Below are positions 1 to 5,151 of a stretch of 5,635 nucleotides of DNA, piece by piece. Position 1 is the stretch's first letter; each line of letters opens with the position of its first letter. Under the pieces are notes generated by a model, which saw only the letters and a program-made list of their open reading frames with translations, was not told the origin of the DNA and did no database searches. Both the position numbers and the translations under genes were made by a program. The stretch is from contig RFKS01000272.1 of NCBI GenBank assembly GCA_003694205.1, positions 1 through 5,635 on the forward strand, written 5' to 3'. The stretch comes from Alphaproteobacteria bacterium (GTDB lineage: Bacteria > Pseudomonadota > Alphaproteobacteria > Sphingomonadales > Rhodothalassiaceae).

Positions 1-653
1 ATCATGCACAGCAGATCCGGACCCTGCTTGCCGCGGTGCCGCCGCGCTATGATCGGCTGCTGGTCGAGTGTCTGGCGCTCGAGGGCGGGCTCAACCCTGA
101 TGCGGCACAGGATGCGGCGCGGGCTGCTGAGATCGCCGAACGCCTCGCGGCGCGCCTCAACCGACGTCCCGAGAGTCGCGAGGAGGGCGGCTGGACGGTG
201 GAGCCTGCGGCGGCCGGCGGCTATCATGTGGTGCGCAGCCGGCGCGGGATCGAGGACCATTTCGTCATCGACATGGCGCTTCTCAATGCGGCCGAGGCGC
301 GGCGGCTCGACGAGCGCGCGCGGGAGGTGGCGCCGATCTTCGCCGCCAATGTCGTCCTCGAGCGCAAGGATCTGCGGGTGGAAGCCGGGCGGCCGACGCG
401 GCTTCTCGAACATGTGCTCGCGGCCGGACGCAAGGGACTGGCGATCCAGCGCTACAAGGGGCTGGGCGAGATGAATCCGGACCAGCTGTGGGAAACCACA
501 CTCGATCCGGAGGCGCGGACGCTGTTGCAGGTGCGCGTCAATCAGGCCGATGATGCCAACGAGATGTTCACCCGGCTGATGGGCGACCTTGTCGAGCCGC
601 GGCGCGCCTTCATCCAGGAAAATGCGCTCAAGGTCGCCAATCTCGACATCTGA
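1..653 (+). CDS. gyrB: DNA gyrase subunit B, C-terminal part (5' end outside window)
   Basis: This is the ATPase subunit of DNA gyrase, which with GyrA introduces negative supercoils into DNA in the cytoplasm. The reading frame is already open at the window edge (first full codon at base 3) and gives 216 residues to the TGA at 651-653. The most diagnostic stretch is [19 protein letters not shown] at residues 148-166 of the fragment, followed by a [10 protein letters not shown] segment, LMGD-VEPRR and the terminal [10 protein letters not shown]. The VANLDI-type ending separates GyrB from ParE (topoisomerase IV). The roughly 110 residues before it ([15 protein letters not shown] onward) match the long insert in the TOPRIM region of Gram-negative GyrB. 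The GTG at 36-38 is an internal valine, not a start. The ATP-binding domain and most of the TOPRIM acidic residues lie upstream and cannot be checked. The PBP gene follows after 21 bp on the same strand. Confidence 0.96.
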   Translation, partial: HAQQIRTLLAAVPPRYDRLLVECLALEGGLNPDAAQDAARAAEIAERLAARLNRRPESREEGGWTVEPAAAGGYHVVRSRRGIEDHFVIDMALLNAAEARRLDERAREVAPIFAANVVLERKDLRVEAGRPTRLLEHVLAAGRKGLAIQRYKGLGEMNPDQLWETTLDPEARTLLQVRVNQADDANEMFTRLMGDLVEPRRAFIQENALKVANLDI

Positions 654-674
654 GCGCAAGGATCGTGGATCAGG

Positions 675-2507
675 ATGGCTCGCGCCGCCAAATCGCCACA
701 GGGCCGCCGGGGGCGGGTGCGCCGCATCCTCTATGGCACCGCCGTGGCCGCCATCTGGACGGCGATCTCGAGCATTCTTGCCTTGCTGTGGCTGGCGCAC
801 GACCTGCCCGACCCCGGCTCCCTGCCGGCGCCGGGACGGGAGCCGACCGTCGTGGTCAAGGCGGTCACCGGCAGGACGCTTGCCAGCTACGGGCCGATCT
901 ATGGCGACTGGCTTGCCTATGAGGAGGTTCCCGAGCCCTTCATCCTCGCCCTTCTCGCAATCGAGGATCGGCGATTCTTTTCGCACGGCGCCTTCGACCC
1001 GCGGGGCGTATTGCGTGCGTTGTGGAACAATGTCCGCGCCGGACGGCTGCAGGAAGGCGGCTCGACGCTCACCCAGCAGCTCGCCAAGAATCTCTTTCTC
1101 ACCCCCCGGCGCAGCCTCAGGCGCAAGGCACAGGAGCTGATGCTGGCGCTGTGGCTCGAGCGCGAATTCACCAAGCAGCAGATCCTCACGCTCTATCTCA
1201 ACCGCGTCTATTTCGGGGCCGGAGCCTATGGCCTCGACGCCGCAGCGCGGACCTTCTTCGGGCATTCCGCCCGCAAGCTCACGCTCGGCGAGGCGGCGAT
1301 GCTGGCGGGAATCGTCAAGGCCCCCTCGCGCCTCGCACCGACGCGCGATCTTGGCGCTGCGCGCGCCCGTGCCGAGACCGTGCTCGCGGCCATGGTTGAT
1401 GCCGGCTTTCTCACCGCGCGCGCCGCGGCGCGGGCGCGAGCGCATCCGGCGCAACTGGCGCCCGACGCGGCGGGCCCCGATATCCGATATTTTACCGACT
1501 GGGTGCGTGAGCGCGCACGGAAGCTCGTCCGCGACCCCGGGCGAGCGATGGTCATACTCACCAGCCTCGATCCGACCATCGAGGCGGCAGCGGAAGCGGT
1601 GCTGCAGGAGCATCTCGCGCGCGAGGGCACGGATCGCGACGCCGGACAGGGTGCGCTGGTCGCCCTCGCACCCGATGGCGCCGTTCTCGCCATGCTCGGC
1701 GGCCGCCGCTATGGCGAAAGCCAGTTCAATCGGGCGACACAGGCGCGCCGGCAGCCCGGCTCGGCCTTCAAGCCCTTCGTTTATCTGGCCGGTTTCGAGG
1801 CCGGCCTCAGGCCGGACAGTGTGCTCGAAGACGCCCCGATCACCATCGACGGCTGGTCGCCGACGAATTTCTCCGGCGACTATCGCGGGCCCGTCGCCCT
1901 GCACGAGGCTTTCGCGCAGTCGATCAACACGGTCGCGGTCCGTGTGGCACAGCGTGCCGGCCTTGATGCCGTGGCCGCCATGGCGCGGCGTTTCGGCATC
2001 GAGAGCCCGATCCCCGCCGTGCCCAGCATTGCGCTCGGCAGCGCCGAGCTCAGTCTCCTCGAACTCACCGGCGCCTATGCCGGTATCGCCAATGGCGGCT
2101 ATCGTGTAAGGCCCTATGCGATCATCGAGATCCAGTCGCCTGATGGCGAGATTCTCTATCGCTACCATCCCCAACCGCGGCCGCGCGTGATTGCTGAGAC
2201 GACGCTCATGTCCCTGGTCTCGATGATGACCGAGGTCATCCGTGAGGGGACCGGGCGCGCCGCCGCCATCGACCGCCCCGCCGCCGGCAAGACAGGCACC
2301 AGCCAGGACTTCCGTGACGCCGTCTTCGTCGGATTCACGAGCGATATCGTGGCCGGCGTCTGGGTCGGCAATGACGACAATCACCCGATGCGGCACGTTA
2401 CCGGCGGCGGTCTGCCGGCACGCATCTGGGCCGACTTCATGATCGACGCCCATATCGGACGACCGCCACGGCCGCTCCTTCAGATCGACTCTTCGCCCCC
2501 CTCATAG
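675..2507 (+). CDS. Bifunctional class A penicillin-binding protein (GT51 glycosyltransferase plus transpeptidase)
   Basis: This enzyme polymerises lipid II into glycan strands and cross-links the stem peptides. It is anchored in the inner membrane with its catalytic domains in the periplasm. The 610 residues start with a basic cytoplasmic tail (RRGRVRR) and one membrane segment at about 18-41. The GT51 domain spans about 70-240: EDRRFF at 97-102 (E97 is the expected catalytic glutamate), GGSTLTQQLAKN at 128-139, RKAQELMLALWLE at 150-162 and LYLNRVYFGAGAYG at 173-186. The transpeptidase domain spans about 325-590: SxxK is S363-AF-K366, SxN is S416-I-N418 and the KTGT box is 539-542. All key residues are present, so the protein should be active. 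It is shorter than E. coli PBP1a, PBP1b or PBP1c (about 770-850) and shows neither a long inter-domain insert nor a C-terminal extension. ATG 675 is 21 bp after gyrB, with AAGGA at 658-662 as a somewhat distant ribosome site. The stop TAG lies inside the oppositely transcribed ygjP-like gene. I do not assign a paralogue name. Confidence 0.95.
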   Translation: MARAAKSPQGRRGRVRRILYGTAVAAIWTAISSILALLWLAHDLPDPGSLPAPGREPTVVVKAVTGRTLASYGPIYGDWLAYEEVPEPFILALLAIEDRRFFSHGAFDPRGVLRALWNNVRAGRLQEGGSTLTQQLAKNLFLTPRRSLRRKAQELMLALWLEREFTKQQILTLYLNRVYFGAGAYGLDAAARTFFGHSARKLTLGEAAMLAGIVKAPSRLAPTRDLGAARARAETVLAAMVDAGFLTARAAARARAHPAQLAPDAAGPDIRYFTDWVRERARKLVRDPGRAMVILTSLDPTIEAAAEAVLQEHLAREGTDRDAGQGALVALAPDGAVLAMLGGRRYGESQFNRATQARRQPGSAFKPFVYLAGFEAGLRPDSVLEDAPITIDGWSPTNFSGDYRGPVALHEAFAQSINTVAVRVAQRAGLDAVAAMARRFGIESPIPAVPSIALGSAELSLLELTGAYAGIANGGYRVRPYAIIEIQSPDGEILYRYHPQPRPRVIAETTLMSLVSMMTEVIREGTGRAAAIDRPAAGKTGTSQDFRDAVFVGFTSDIVAGVWVGNDDNHPMRHVTGGGLPARIWADFMIDAHIGRPPRPLLQIDSSPPS

Positions 2508-3181
2508 GGCGGCAGGCGGATGGCAAAGAGCGCGGCGCCGTTCTCGCGCAGCCACCGGCGCTGCGCCCGGCTGTCCCCGATCAGCGAGTCGAGGAGAGCC
2601 CAGAAGCGGGGTCCGTGATTCATTTCCCGCAGGTGCACCACTTCATGCGCCGCGACATACCGGAGAACCCCCGGCGGTGCGAGGACGAGGCGCCAGGAAA
2701 AGCTGAGGGTCCCGCGTCGTGAGCAGCTTCCCCAGCGGCTCCTGCCATCGCGGATGGAAATCCGCCCGAACGTGACATCGAGTCGTTCCGCGAAGCCTGC
2801 CGCCACGGGTGCGAGGTCGGCGCGCGCCTCGTCGCGAAGCCAGCGCGCGAGACGCGCCGCGACGCGCTCCGGCGGGCCGCCGAGGCGGATCTCGCCATCG
2901 ATGGCCTGCGGCTGTCGCGACCACCGGGCGTCGTGCCGGATGCGATGGGGGCGGCCGCGCAAGGGCAGAAGATTCCCGGGAAGAAGTCGCACCGCCGGCG
3001 GCAGGGCGGCGCGCTGGGCGGCAACCCAGCCCCGGTGGTGGTCGAGAAAGGCCGCGATCTCCGCCGGCCGCGCGGCCGTGGGCGCGGTCAGCCGGATGCA
3101 GCGCGCGGCGTGATCGAGACGCAGCGACAGATGCCGCGCACGCTTGCTGCGCCGGATCAGGACGCCGTCAGGAGCGCGCAT
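2480..3181 (-). CDS. YgjP-type (DUF45, M48-like) zinc metallopeptidase family protein
   Basis: This is a 233-residue protein of the YgjP/DUF45 family, a group of predicted zinc-dependent hydrolases related to WLM/SprT-like and M48 peptidases. The substrates of most members are unknown. The C-terminal half has the family signature in order: RSRWGSC at 147-153, a beta-strand-like LSFSWRLVLAPP at 159-170, the zinc-binding HEVVH at 179-183 (H179, E180, H183) and a third ligand in MNHGPRFW (H189). The N-terminus (IRRSKRARHLSLRL) is also family-like. The frame continues upstream of 3181, but that part only shadows the DUF3126 gene in another frame. ATG 3181 is chosen because family similarity begins there and AGGA lies 8 nt upstream. 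No signal peptide or membrane segment is seen, so it is probably cytoplasmic. It starts 10 bp after the DUF3126 stop and is probably translated from the same mRNA. Its last 28 bp overlap the PBP gene. Confidence 0.92.
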   Translation of the reverse strand: MRAPDGVLIRRSKRARHLSLRLDHAARCIRLTAPTAARPAEIAAFLDHHRGWVAAQRAALPPAVRLLPGNLLPLRGRPHRIRHDARWSRQPQAIDGEIRLGGPPERVAARLARWLRDEARADLAPVAAGFAERLDVTFGRISIRDGRSRWGSCSRRGTLSFSWRLVLAPPGVLRYVAAHEVVHLREMNHGPRFWALLDSLIGDSRAQRRWLRENGAALFAIRLPPYEGGEESI

Positions 3182-3191
3182 CCTGGCGATC

Positions 3192-3410
3192 CTATTCGAG
3201 CTCCGGCAGATCCATCTCGAGAATGGCCATGTTGAAGGCGTAGGAAAGCTCGCCCTCGTCCTCATCGCGGTAGATGACGCCGATGAATTCGTCGCCGACG
3301 AGGACCTCAACCGAGTCCGACGTGTTGTCGCGCCGCCGGAGCGTGATCCGGTTGTTGTCGAAGGTCTGGCGCAGATAGCGCTGGATTCGTGCAATTTCCT
3401 GCGGAGTCAC
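3192..3410 (-). CDS. DUF3126 family protein (small, alphaproteobacterial)
   Basis: This is a 72-residue protein that I recognise as DUF3126, a small family of unknown function common in Alphaproteobacteria. Visible features are an N-terminal helix (TPQEIARIQRYLRQTF, residues 2-17), basic RITLRRR (21-27), a strand with VEVLVGDEFIGVIYRDEDEGE (about 34-54) and the conserved ending SYAFNMAILEMDL (56-68). The frame is open further upstream (to 3485), but that extension is arginine- and proline-rich and unlike the family. The GTG at 3408-3410 is chosen because the protein then has the usual length and AGGGAG (plus-strand 3421-3426) lies 10 nt upstream. It is the first gene of a two-gene minus-strand operon with the YgjP-type gene. 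It has no predicted export signal. No biochemical role can be inferred from the sequence. Confidence 0.9.
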   Translation of the reverse strand: MTPQEIARIQRYLRQTFDNNRITLRRRDNTSDSVEVLVGDEFIGVIYRDEDEGELSYAFNMAILEMDLPELE

Positions 3411-3420
3411 GGCCGGTTTT

Positions 3421-3426
3421 CTCCCT
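3421..3426 (-). promoter_or_regulatory. Shine-Dalgarno site deciding the GTG start of the DUF3126 gene
   Basis: On the minus strand this reads AGGGAG, with 10 nt before the GTG at 3410-3408. It supports the short 72-residue form over longer in-frame extensions. Confidence 0.6.
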
Positions 3427-3491
3427 GTGCATTGGCAGCCGGTCTCGCATCGCGATCCTCGCCGCGGATGCGGGCGCACGCCCAAACCTCG

Positions 3492-3505
3492 CTCCGCCAG
3501 CGGAG
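3492..3505. repeat. 14-bp inverted repeat (6-bp arms, 2-nt centre)
   Basis: CTCCGC-CA-GCGGAG is an exact dyad about 80-95 bp upstream of the DUF3126 start. A second short dyad, GGGCG-CA-CGCCC, lies beside it at 3472-3483. They could be a regulator site or a leader hairpin for the minus-strand operon, but short GC-only dyads are common in such DNA. Confidence 0.4.
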
Positions 3506-3544
3506 AAAGGGAACGGGCCGGGCAGCGACTGGTCTAGTGCATGA

Positions 3545-3588
3545 GCCCGCGCCGGGCAAGCTGGATGACCGCGCGGCCCGGCGCGGGC
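3545..3588. repeat. Perfect 13-bp inverted repeat with 18-nt loop
   Basis: The left arm GCCCGCGCCGGGC (3545-3557) is the exact reverse complement of the right arm GCCCGGCGCGGGC (3576-3588). The loop is 18 nt. The all-GC stem would be very stable in RNA on either strand. No T-run follows directly on either side, so it is not a standard intrinsic terminator for a known upstream gene. A stable leader hairpin, a structured small RNA or a cruciform/protein site are possible. Confidence 0.75.
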
Positions 3589-3658
3589 GGACAGCTGCCA
3601 CAGTTTTGCCCAAAAATTGCATCAAAAGCCGCTTCCGCAAGTGAAAGCCCGCACCGCA

Positions 3659-3688
3659 ATACGGTGGCGGGCGATACGGTGGCCGGCC
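3659..3688 (+). repeat. Tandem duplication of a 15-bp unit, two copies
   Basis: ATACGGTGGCGGGCG (3659-3673) is followed immediately by ATACGGTGGCCGGCC (3674-3688), with 13 of 15 bases identical. It lies about 145-175 bp upstream of the SleB-like start codon. It may be a replication-slippage product or a pair of direct-repeat protein sites. Confidence 0.6.
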
Positions 3689-3817
3689 GCCGGGGTTCGT
3701 GCGGCCGGGAACGATGGGCGGAACAGAAGGCTGTCGAGGACAGCCCGCCGCCGGTTGCCGACATCGACAGATCAGGCACGCAGAACGGAAGAGAAACCGA
3801 TGGTCCTTCGGCCGATC

Positions 3818-3824
3818 GAGGGAG
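3818..3824 (+). promoter_or_regulatory. Shine-Dalgarno site of the SleB-like gene
   Basis: GAGGGAG sits 7 nt before ATG 3832, a near-ideal spacing. It fixes the start just before the signal peptide and argues against the in-frame extension back to 3541. Confidence 0.7.
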
Positions 3825-3831
3825 CGATGCC

Positions 3832-4488
3832 ATGAGCCGTATGTACCTGCTTGCCTTGCTGGCAGCCCTATTGGCGCCTGCGGTCCTGCCCGACCGGACG
3901 ATGCCGGCGGGGGAGCGGCCGGTTGCGCTGGTGACGGCAGCGCACCCGGCGCCGCGGCCGCAGCAGCCGGCGCAGGTCGAGCCGCCACGCAGTCTCGAGG
4001 AGGCACTGTGGCGCGTCTCCGAGCGAGCGCGGGGAGCGCTTGATCCGGAAACCCGTTGCCTTGCGCAGGCGGTCTATTTCGAGGCCCGTTCCGAACCCCT
4101 GGAGGGACAGCTTGCCGTGGCCCAGGTGGTTCTCAACCGTGTTCGCACATCGCTTTGGCCCGATCACATCTGTGCTGTCGTTTTCGAGGGCGAGCAGCGC
4201 CGCCATCGGTGCCAGTTTTCCTTTGCCTGCGACGGCCGATCGGACGAGCCGCGCGACCGGCGCGCCTGGGCGGTGGCGAAGATGGTGGCGCTGGTCGCGC
4301 GCGAGGGCCTGTGGCAGGACGTCACCGGGGCGGCGACGCACTATCATGCGGTCTATGTCGCACCGGCCTGGCGACGCGCGATGGCGCCGACCGTGCGCTA
4401 CGGAGATCATGTGTTTTACCGCGACCGGCGGCTTACCCGGACCGCCGCCCTGAACGCAAAAGCCCCGGCCGGCGGCGGCGGGCGCTGA
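3832..4488 (+). CDS. Exported SleB/CwlJ-type cell-wall hydrolase (Hydrolase_2 family)
   Basis: This is a 218-residue predicted peptidoglycan hydrolase. SleB, the spore cortex enzyme, is a lytic transglycosylase, and Gram-negative relatives are thought to act in wall remodelling in the periplasm. Residues 4-19 (MYLLALLAALLAPAVL) form a hydrophobic signal sequence with no lipobox. A proline/alanine-rich linker follows (about 36-52). The catalytic domain begins near 74: CLAQAVYFEARSEPLEGQ at 76-93, with E84 matching the essential glutamate of the family, then VAQVVLNRV (96-104), ICAVVFEG (113-120), CQFSFACDG (127-135), and the typical end DVTGAATHYHAVYVAPAW (163-180). Four cysteines (76, 114, 127, 133) could form disulfides in the periplasm. 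ATG 3832 is chosen for the GAGGGAG site 7 nt upstream and the signal peptide. The gene stands alone, divergent from the DUF3126 operon. The mmcB promoter follows. Confidence 0.92.
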   Translation: MSRMYLLALLAALLAPAVLPDRTMPAGERPVALVTAAHPAPRPQQPAQVEPPRSLEEALWRVSERARGALDPETRCLAQAVYFEARSEPLEGQLAVAQVVLNRVRTSLWPDHICAVVFEGEQRRHRCQFSFACDGRSDEPRDRRAWAVAKMVALVAREGLWQDVTGAATHYHAVYVAPAWRRAMAPTVRYGDHVFYRDRRLTRTAALNAKAPAGGGGR

Positions 4489-4528
4489 GAGTCCGGGCTG
4501 CGAGCCGACAGCTTCCCGCCGCGATGAC

Positions 4529-4556
4529 TTGACCTTTGACGATGTTCGCGTTTAGT
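4529..4556 (+). promoter_or_regulatory. Putative mmcB promoter
   Basis: TTGACC (4529-4534) is a good -35 match. After a 16-bp spacer comes TTTAGT (4551-4556), a 4-of-6 match to the -10 consensus. Transcription would begin near 4562-4566, leaving a leader of about 50 nt before ATG 4615. The -10 is weak, so this is inference supported mainly by its overlap with the LexA box. Confidence 0.5.
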
Positions 4557-4558
4557 TC
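4544..4558 (+). promoter_or_regulatory. LexA (SOS) box, alphaproteobacterial direct-repeat type, upstream of mmcB
   Basis: The sequence GTTCGCGTTTAGTTC is an exact match to GTTC-N7-GTTC, the LexA operator known from Caulobacter, Rhizobium and Rhodobacter relatives. It covers the putative -10 element of mmcB, where bound LexA would block RNA polymerase. The function of the downstream gene fits, since mmcB is an SOS gene in Caulobacter crescentus. DNA damage should therefore derepress this gene. Confidence 0.85.
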
Positions 4559-4572
4559 CTGACGGCGGGATG

Positions 4573-4594
4573 CGCCGCCACAAGTGGTGCGGCG
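4573..4594 (+). other. Possible hairpin in the mmcB leader
   Basis: CGCCGC and CAC (4573-4581) can pair with GTG and GCGGCG (4584-4594) around an AA loop, with a 2-nt bulge. It ends 2 nt before the Shine-Dalgarno sequence at 4597-4603. It may modulate translation, or it may be chance in GC-rich DNA. Confidence 0.3.
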
Positions 4595-4596
4595 TC

Positions 4597-4603
4597 GGGA
4601 GGA
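4597..4603 (+). promoter_or_regulatory. Shine-Dalgarno site deciding the mmcB start
   Basis: GGGAGGA precedes ATG 4615 by 11 nt. The other in-frame ATG, at 4570, has no comparable site and would lie only a few bases from the inferred transcription start. Confidence 0.65.
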
Positions 4604-4614
4604 AGCGCGATCAC

Positions 4615-5070
4615 ATGCTGGCCAGCTCGGCGATACCGGATGCGCGGGCCCTGGCACGGGGCGCCGGCCGTCTGCTGGCGGATCACGGCTTTGCCTGCCT
4701 TGGCGAATTCCGGCTCGGCAACGGGCGGCGGGCGGATCTCGCCGGTATCGACGAGAGGGGGCGCGTCGTGATCGTCGAGATCAAGTGCTCGCTCGCCGAC
4801 TACCGCGCCGACCGGAAATGGCCGGATTATCTCGGCTATTGCGACCTCTTCTATTTCGCGGTCGGCGCCGGCTTTCCGCGTCGGGAACTCGAAGCGGCGG
4901 CGGCACGGCCGGATCTTTCCGGCCTGATCGTCGCCGACGGATTCGGCGGCGCCATCCTGCGCGCAGCGGCGGAGCGGCCCCTCGCGCCGGCGCGGCGCCG
5001 CGCGCTTCTCGTCCGCTTTGCGCGGACGGCCGCCTCGCGGCTCGATCTTCGCGCCGACCCGCGCCTTTGA
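4615..5070 (+). CDS. mmcB: MmcB family DNA repair protein (PD-(D/E)XK nuclease-like)
   Basis: This 151-residue cytoplasmic protein belongs to the MmcB family, named after a Caulobacter SOS gene needed for full resistance to mitomycin C. It has the core of a PD-(D/E)XK nuclease: LADHGFACLGEFRLGNGRRAD at about 21-41, with D41 as a likely metal ligand, then VVIVEIK at 51-57, where E55 and K57 form the ExK motif. The family-typical YRADRKWPDY (63-72) and YCDLFYFAV (75-83) follow, then LIVADGFGGAILR (104-116) and the C-terminal LAPARRRALLVRFARTAASRL (123-143). The nuclease role is inferred from the fold and has not been shown from this sequence. ATG 4615 is preferred to the in-frame ATG 4570, because it has GGGAGGA 11 nt upstream and the extra 15 residues of the longer form are not family-like. 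A LexA box lies upstream, so regulation by DNA damage is expected. It appears monocistronic or is followed by the unknown gene 81 bp later. Confidence 0.93.
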   Translation: MLASSAIPDARALARGAGRLLADHGFACLGEFRLGNGRRADLAGIDERGRVVIVEIKCSLADYRADRKWPDYLGYCDLFYFAVGAGFPRRELEAAAARPDLSGLIVADGFGGAILRAAAERPLAPARRRALLVRFARTAASRLDLRADPRL

Positions 5071-5109
5071 GCCGGACGCGAAATCGCGCGCAATTCGAGA
5101 CAAATTTAC

Positions 5110-5122
5110 GTCTTGGCAAGAC
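5110..5122. repeat. 13-bp hyphenated dyad between mmcB and the next gene
   Basis: GTCTT-GGC-AAGAC has 5-bp perfect arms. It lies 30-42 bp upstream of the TTG start, where an operator or short leader hairpin could sit. The short arms make chance a real possibility. Confidence 0.35.
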
Positions 5123-5136
5123 CGGCCGTGGCAACA

Positions 5137-5145
5137 GGGGAGGAG
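5137..5145 (+). promoter_or_regulatory. Strong Shine-Dalgarno site favouring the TTG start at 5152
   Basis: GGGGAGGAG is followed by 6 nt and then TTG 5152, an ideal distance. The nearby ATG 5170 lies 24 nt away, and its own candidate GAGAG (5163-5167) is only 2 nt from it, which is too close. Confidence 0.55.
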
Positions 5146-5151
5146 CCCCCA

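Larger units (their letters stand above)
3411..3831. other. 421-bp divergent intergenic region, rich in inverted repeats, no convincing gene
   Basis: This region separates the minus-strand DUF3126/YgjP operon from the plus-strand SleB-like gene, so it should carry promoters for both directions and their leaders. Open frames run through it on both strands, but their composition is arginine-, proline- and serine-rich and resembles no family I know. What can be seen is a 12-bp dyad at 3472-3483 (5-bp arms), a 14-bp dyad at 3492-3505 (6-bp arms), a perfect 13-bp stem at 3545-3588, a locally AT-richer stretch at about 3600-3630, and a 15-bp tandem repeat at 3659-3688. No promoter with good -35 and -10 elements was found by eye. 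No tRNA cloverleaf was found. Confidence 0.7.

Noticed and set aside
1228..2109. Plus-strand open frame inside the PBP gene
   Set aside because: It is a shifted frame of a gene with complete GT51 and transpeptidase motifs, and its Ser/Arg/Pro-rich content is typical of a shadow.
3182..3394. In-frame upstream extension of the YgjP-type gene
   Set aside because: It is Ser/Thr/Arg-rich and lies entirely over the DUF3126 gene in another frame. Family similarity begins at ATG 3181.
3541..3831. In-frame upstream extension of the SleB-like gene
   Set aside because: It would bury the signal peptide about 100 residues inside the protein. ATG 3832 has an excellent Shine-Dalgarno site and the extension is low-quality sequence.
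3534..3833. Minus-strand 99-codon frame in the divergent spacer, with a somewhat protein-like C-terminus containing CGSCP
   Set aside because: It has no ribosome site, family resemblance or consistent composition, and it overlaps the SleB ribosome site region. The CxxC is not enough to support a gene.
4129..4144. A second GTTC...GTTC pair resembling a LexA box
   Set aside because: The spacing is 8, not 7, and it lies inside the catalytic-domain coding region of the SleB-like gene (codons for VVLNRVR), so it is chance.
4463..4499. Possible terminator after the SleB-like gene (AGCCCCGG ... CCGGGCT)
   Set aside because: The arms are short and imperfect, the loop is long and no T-run follows, so I do not call a terminator.
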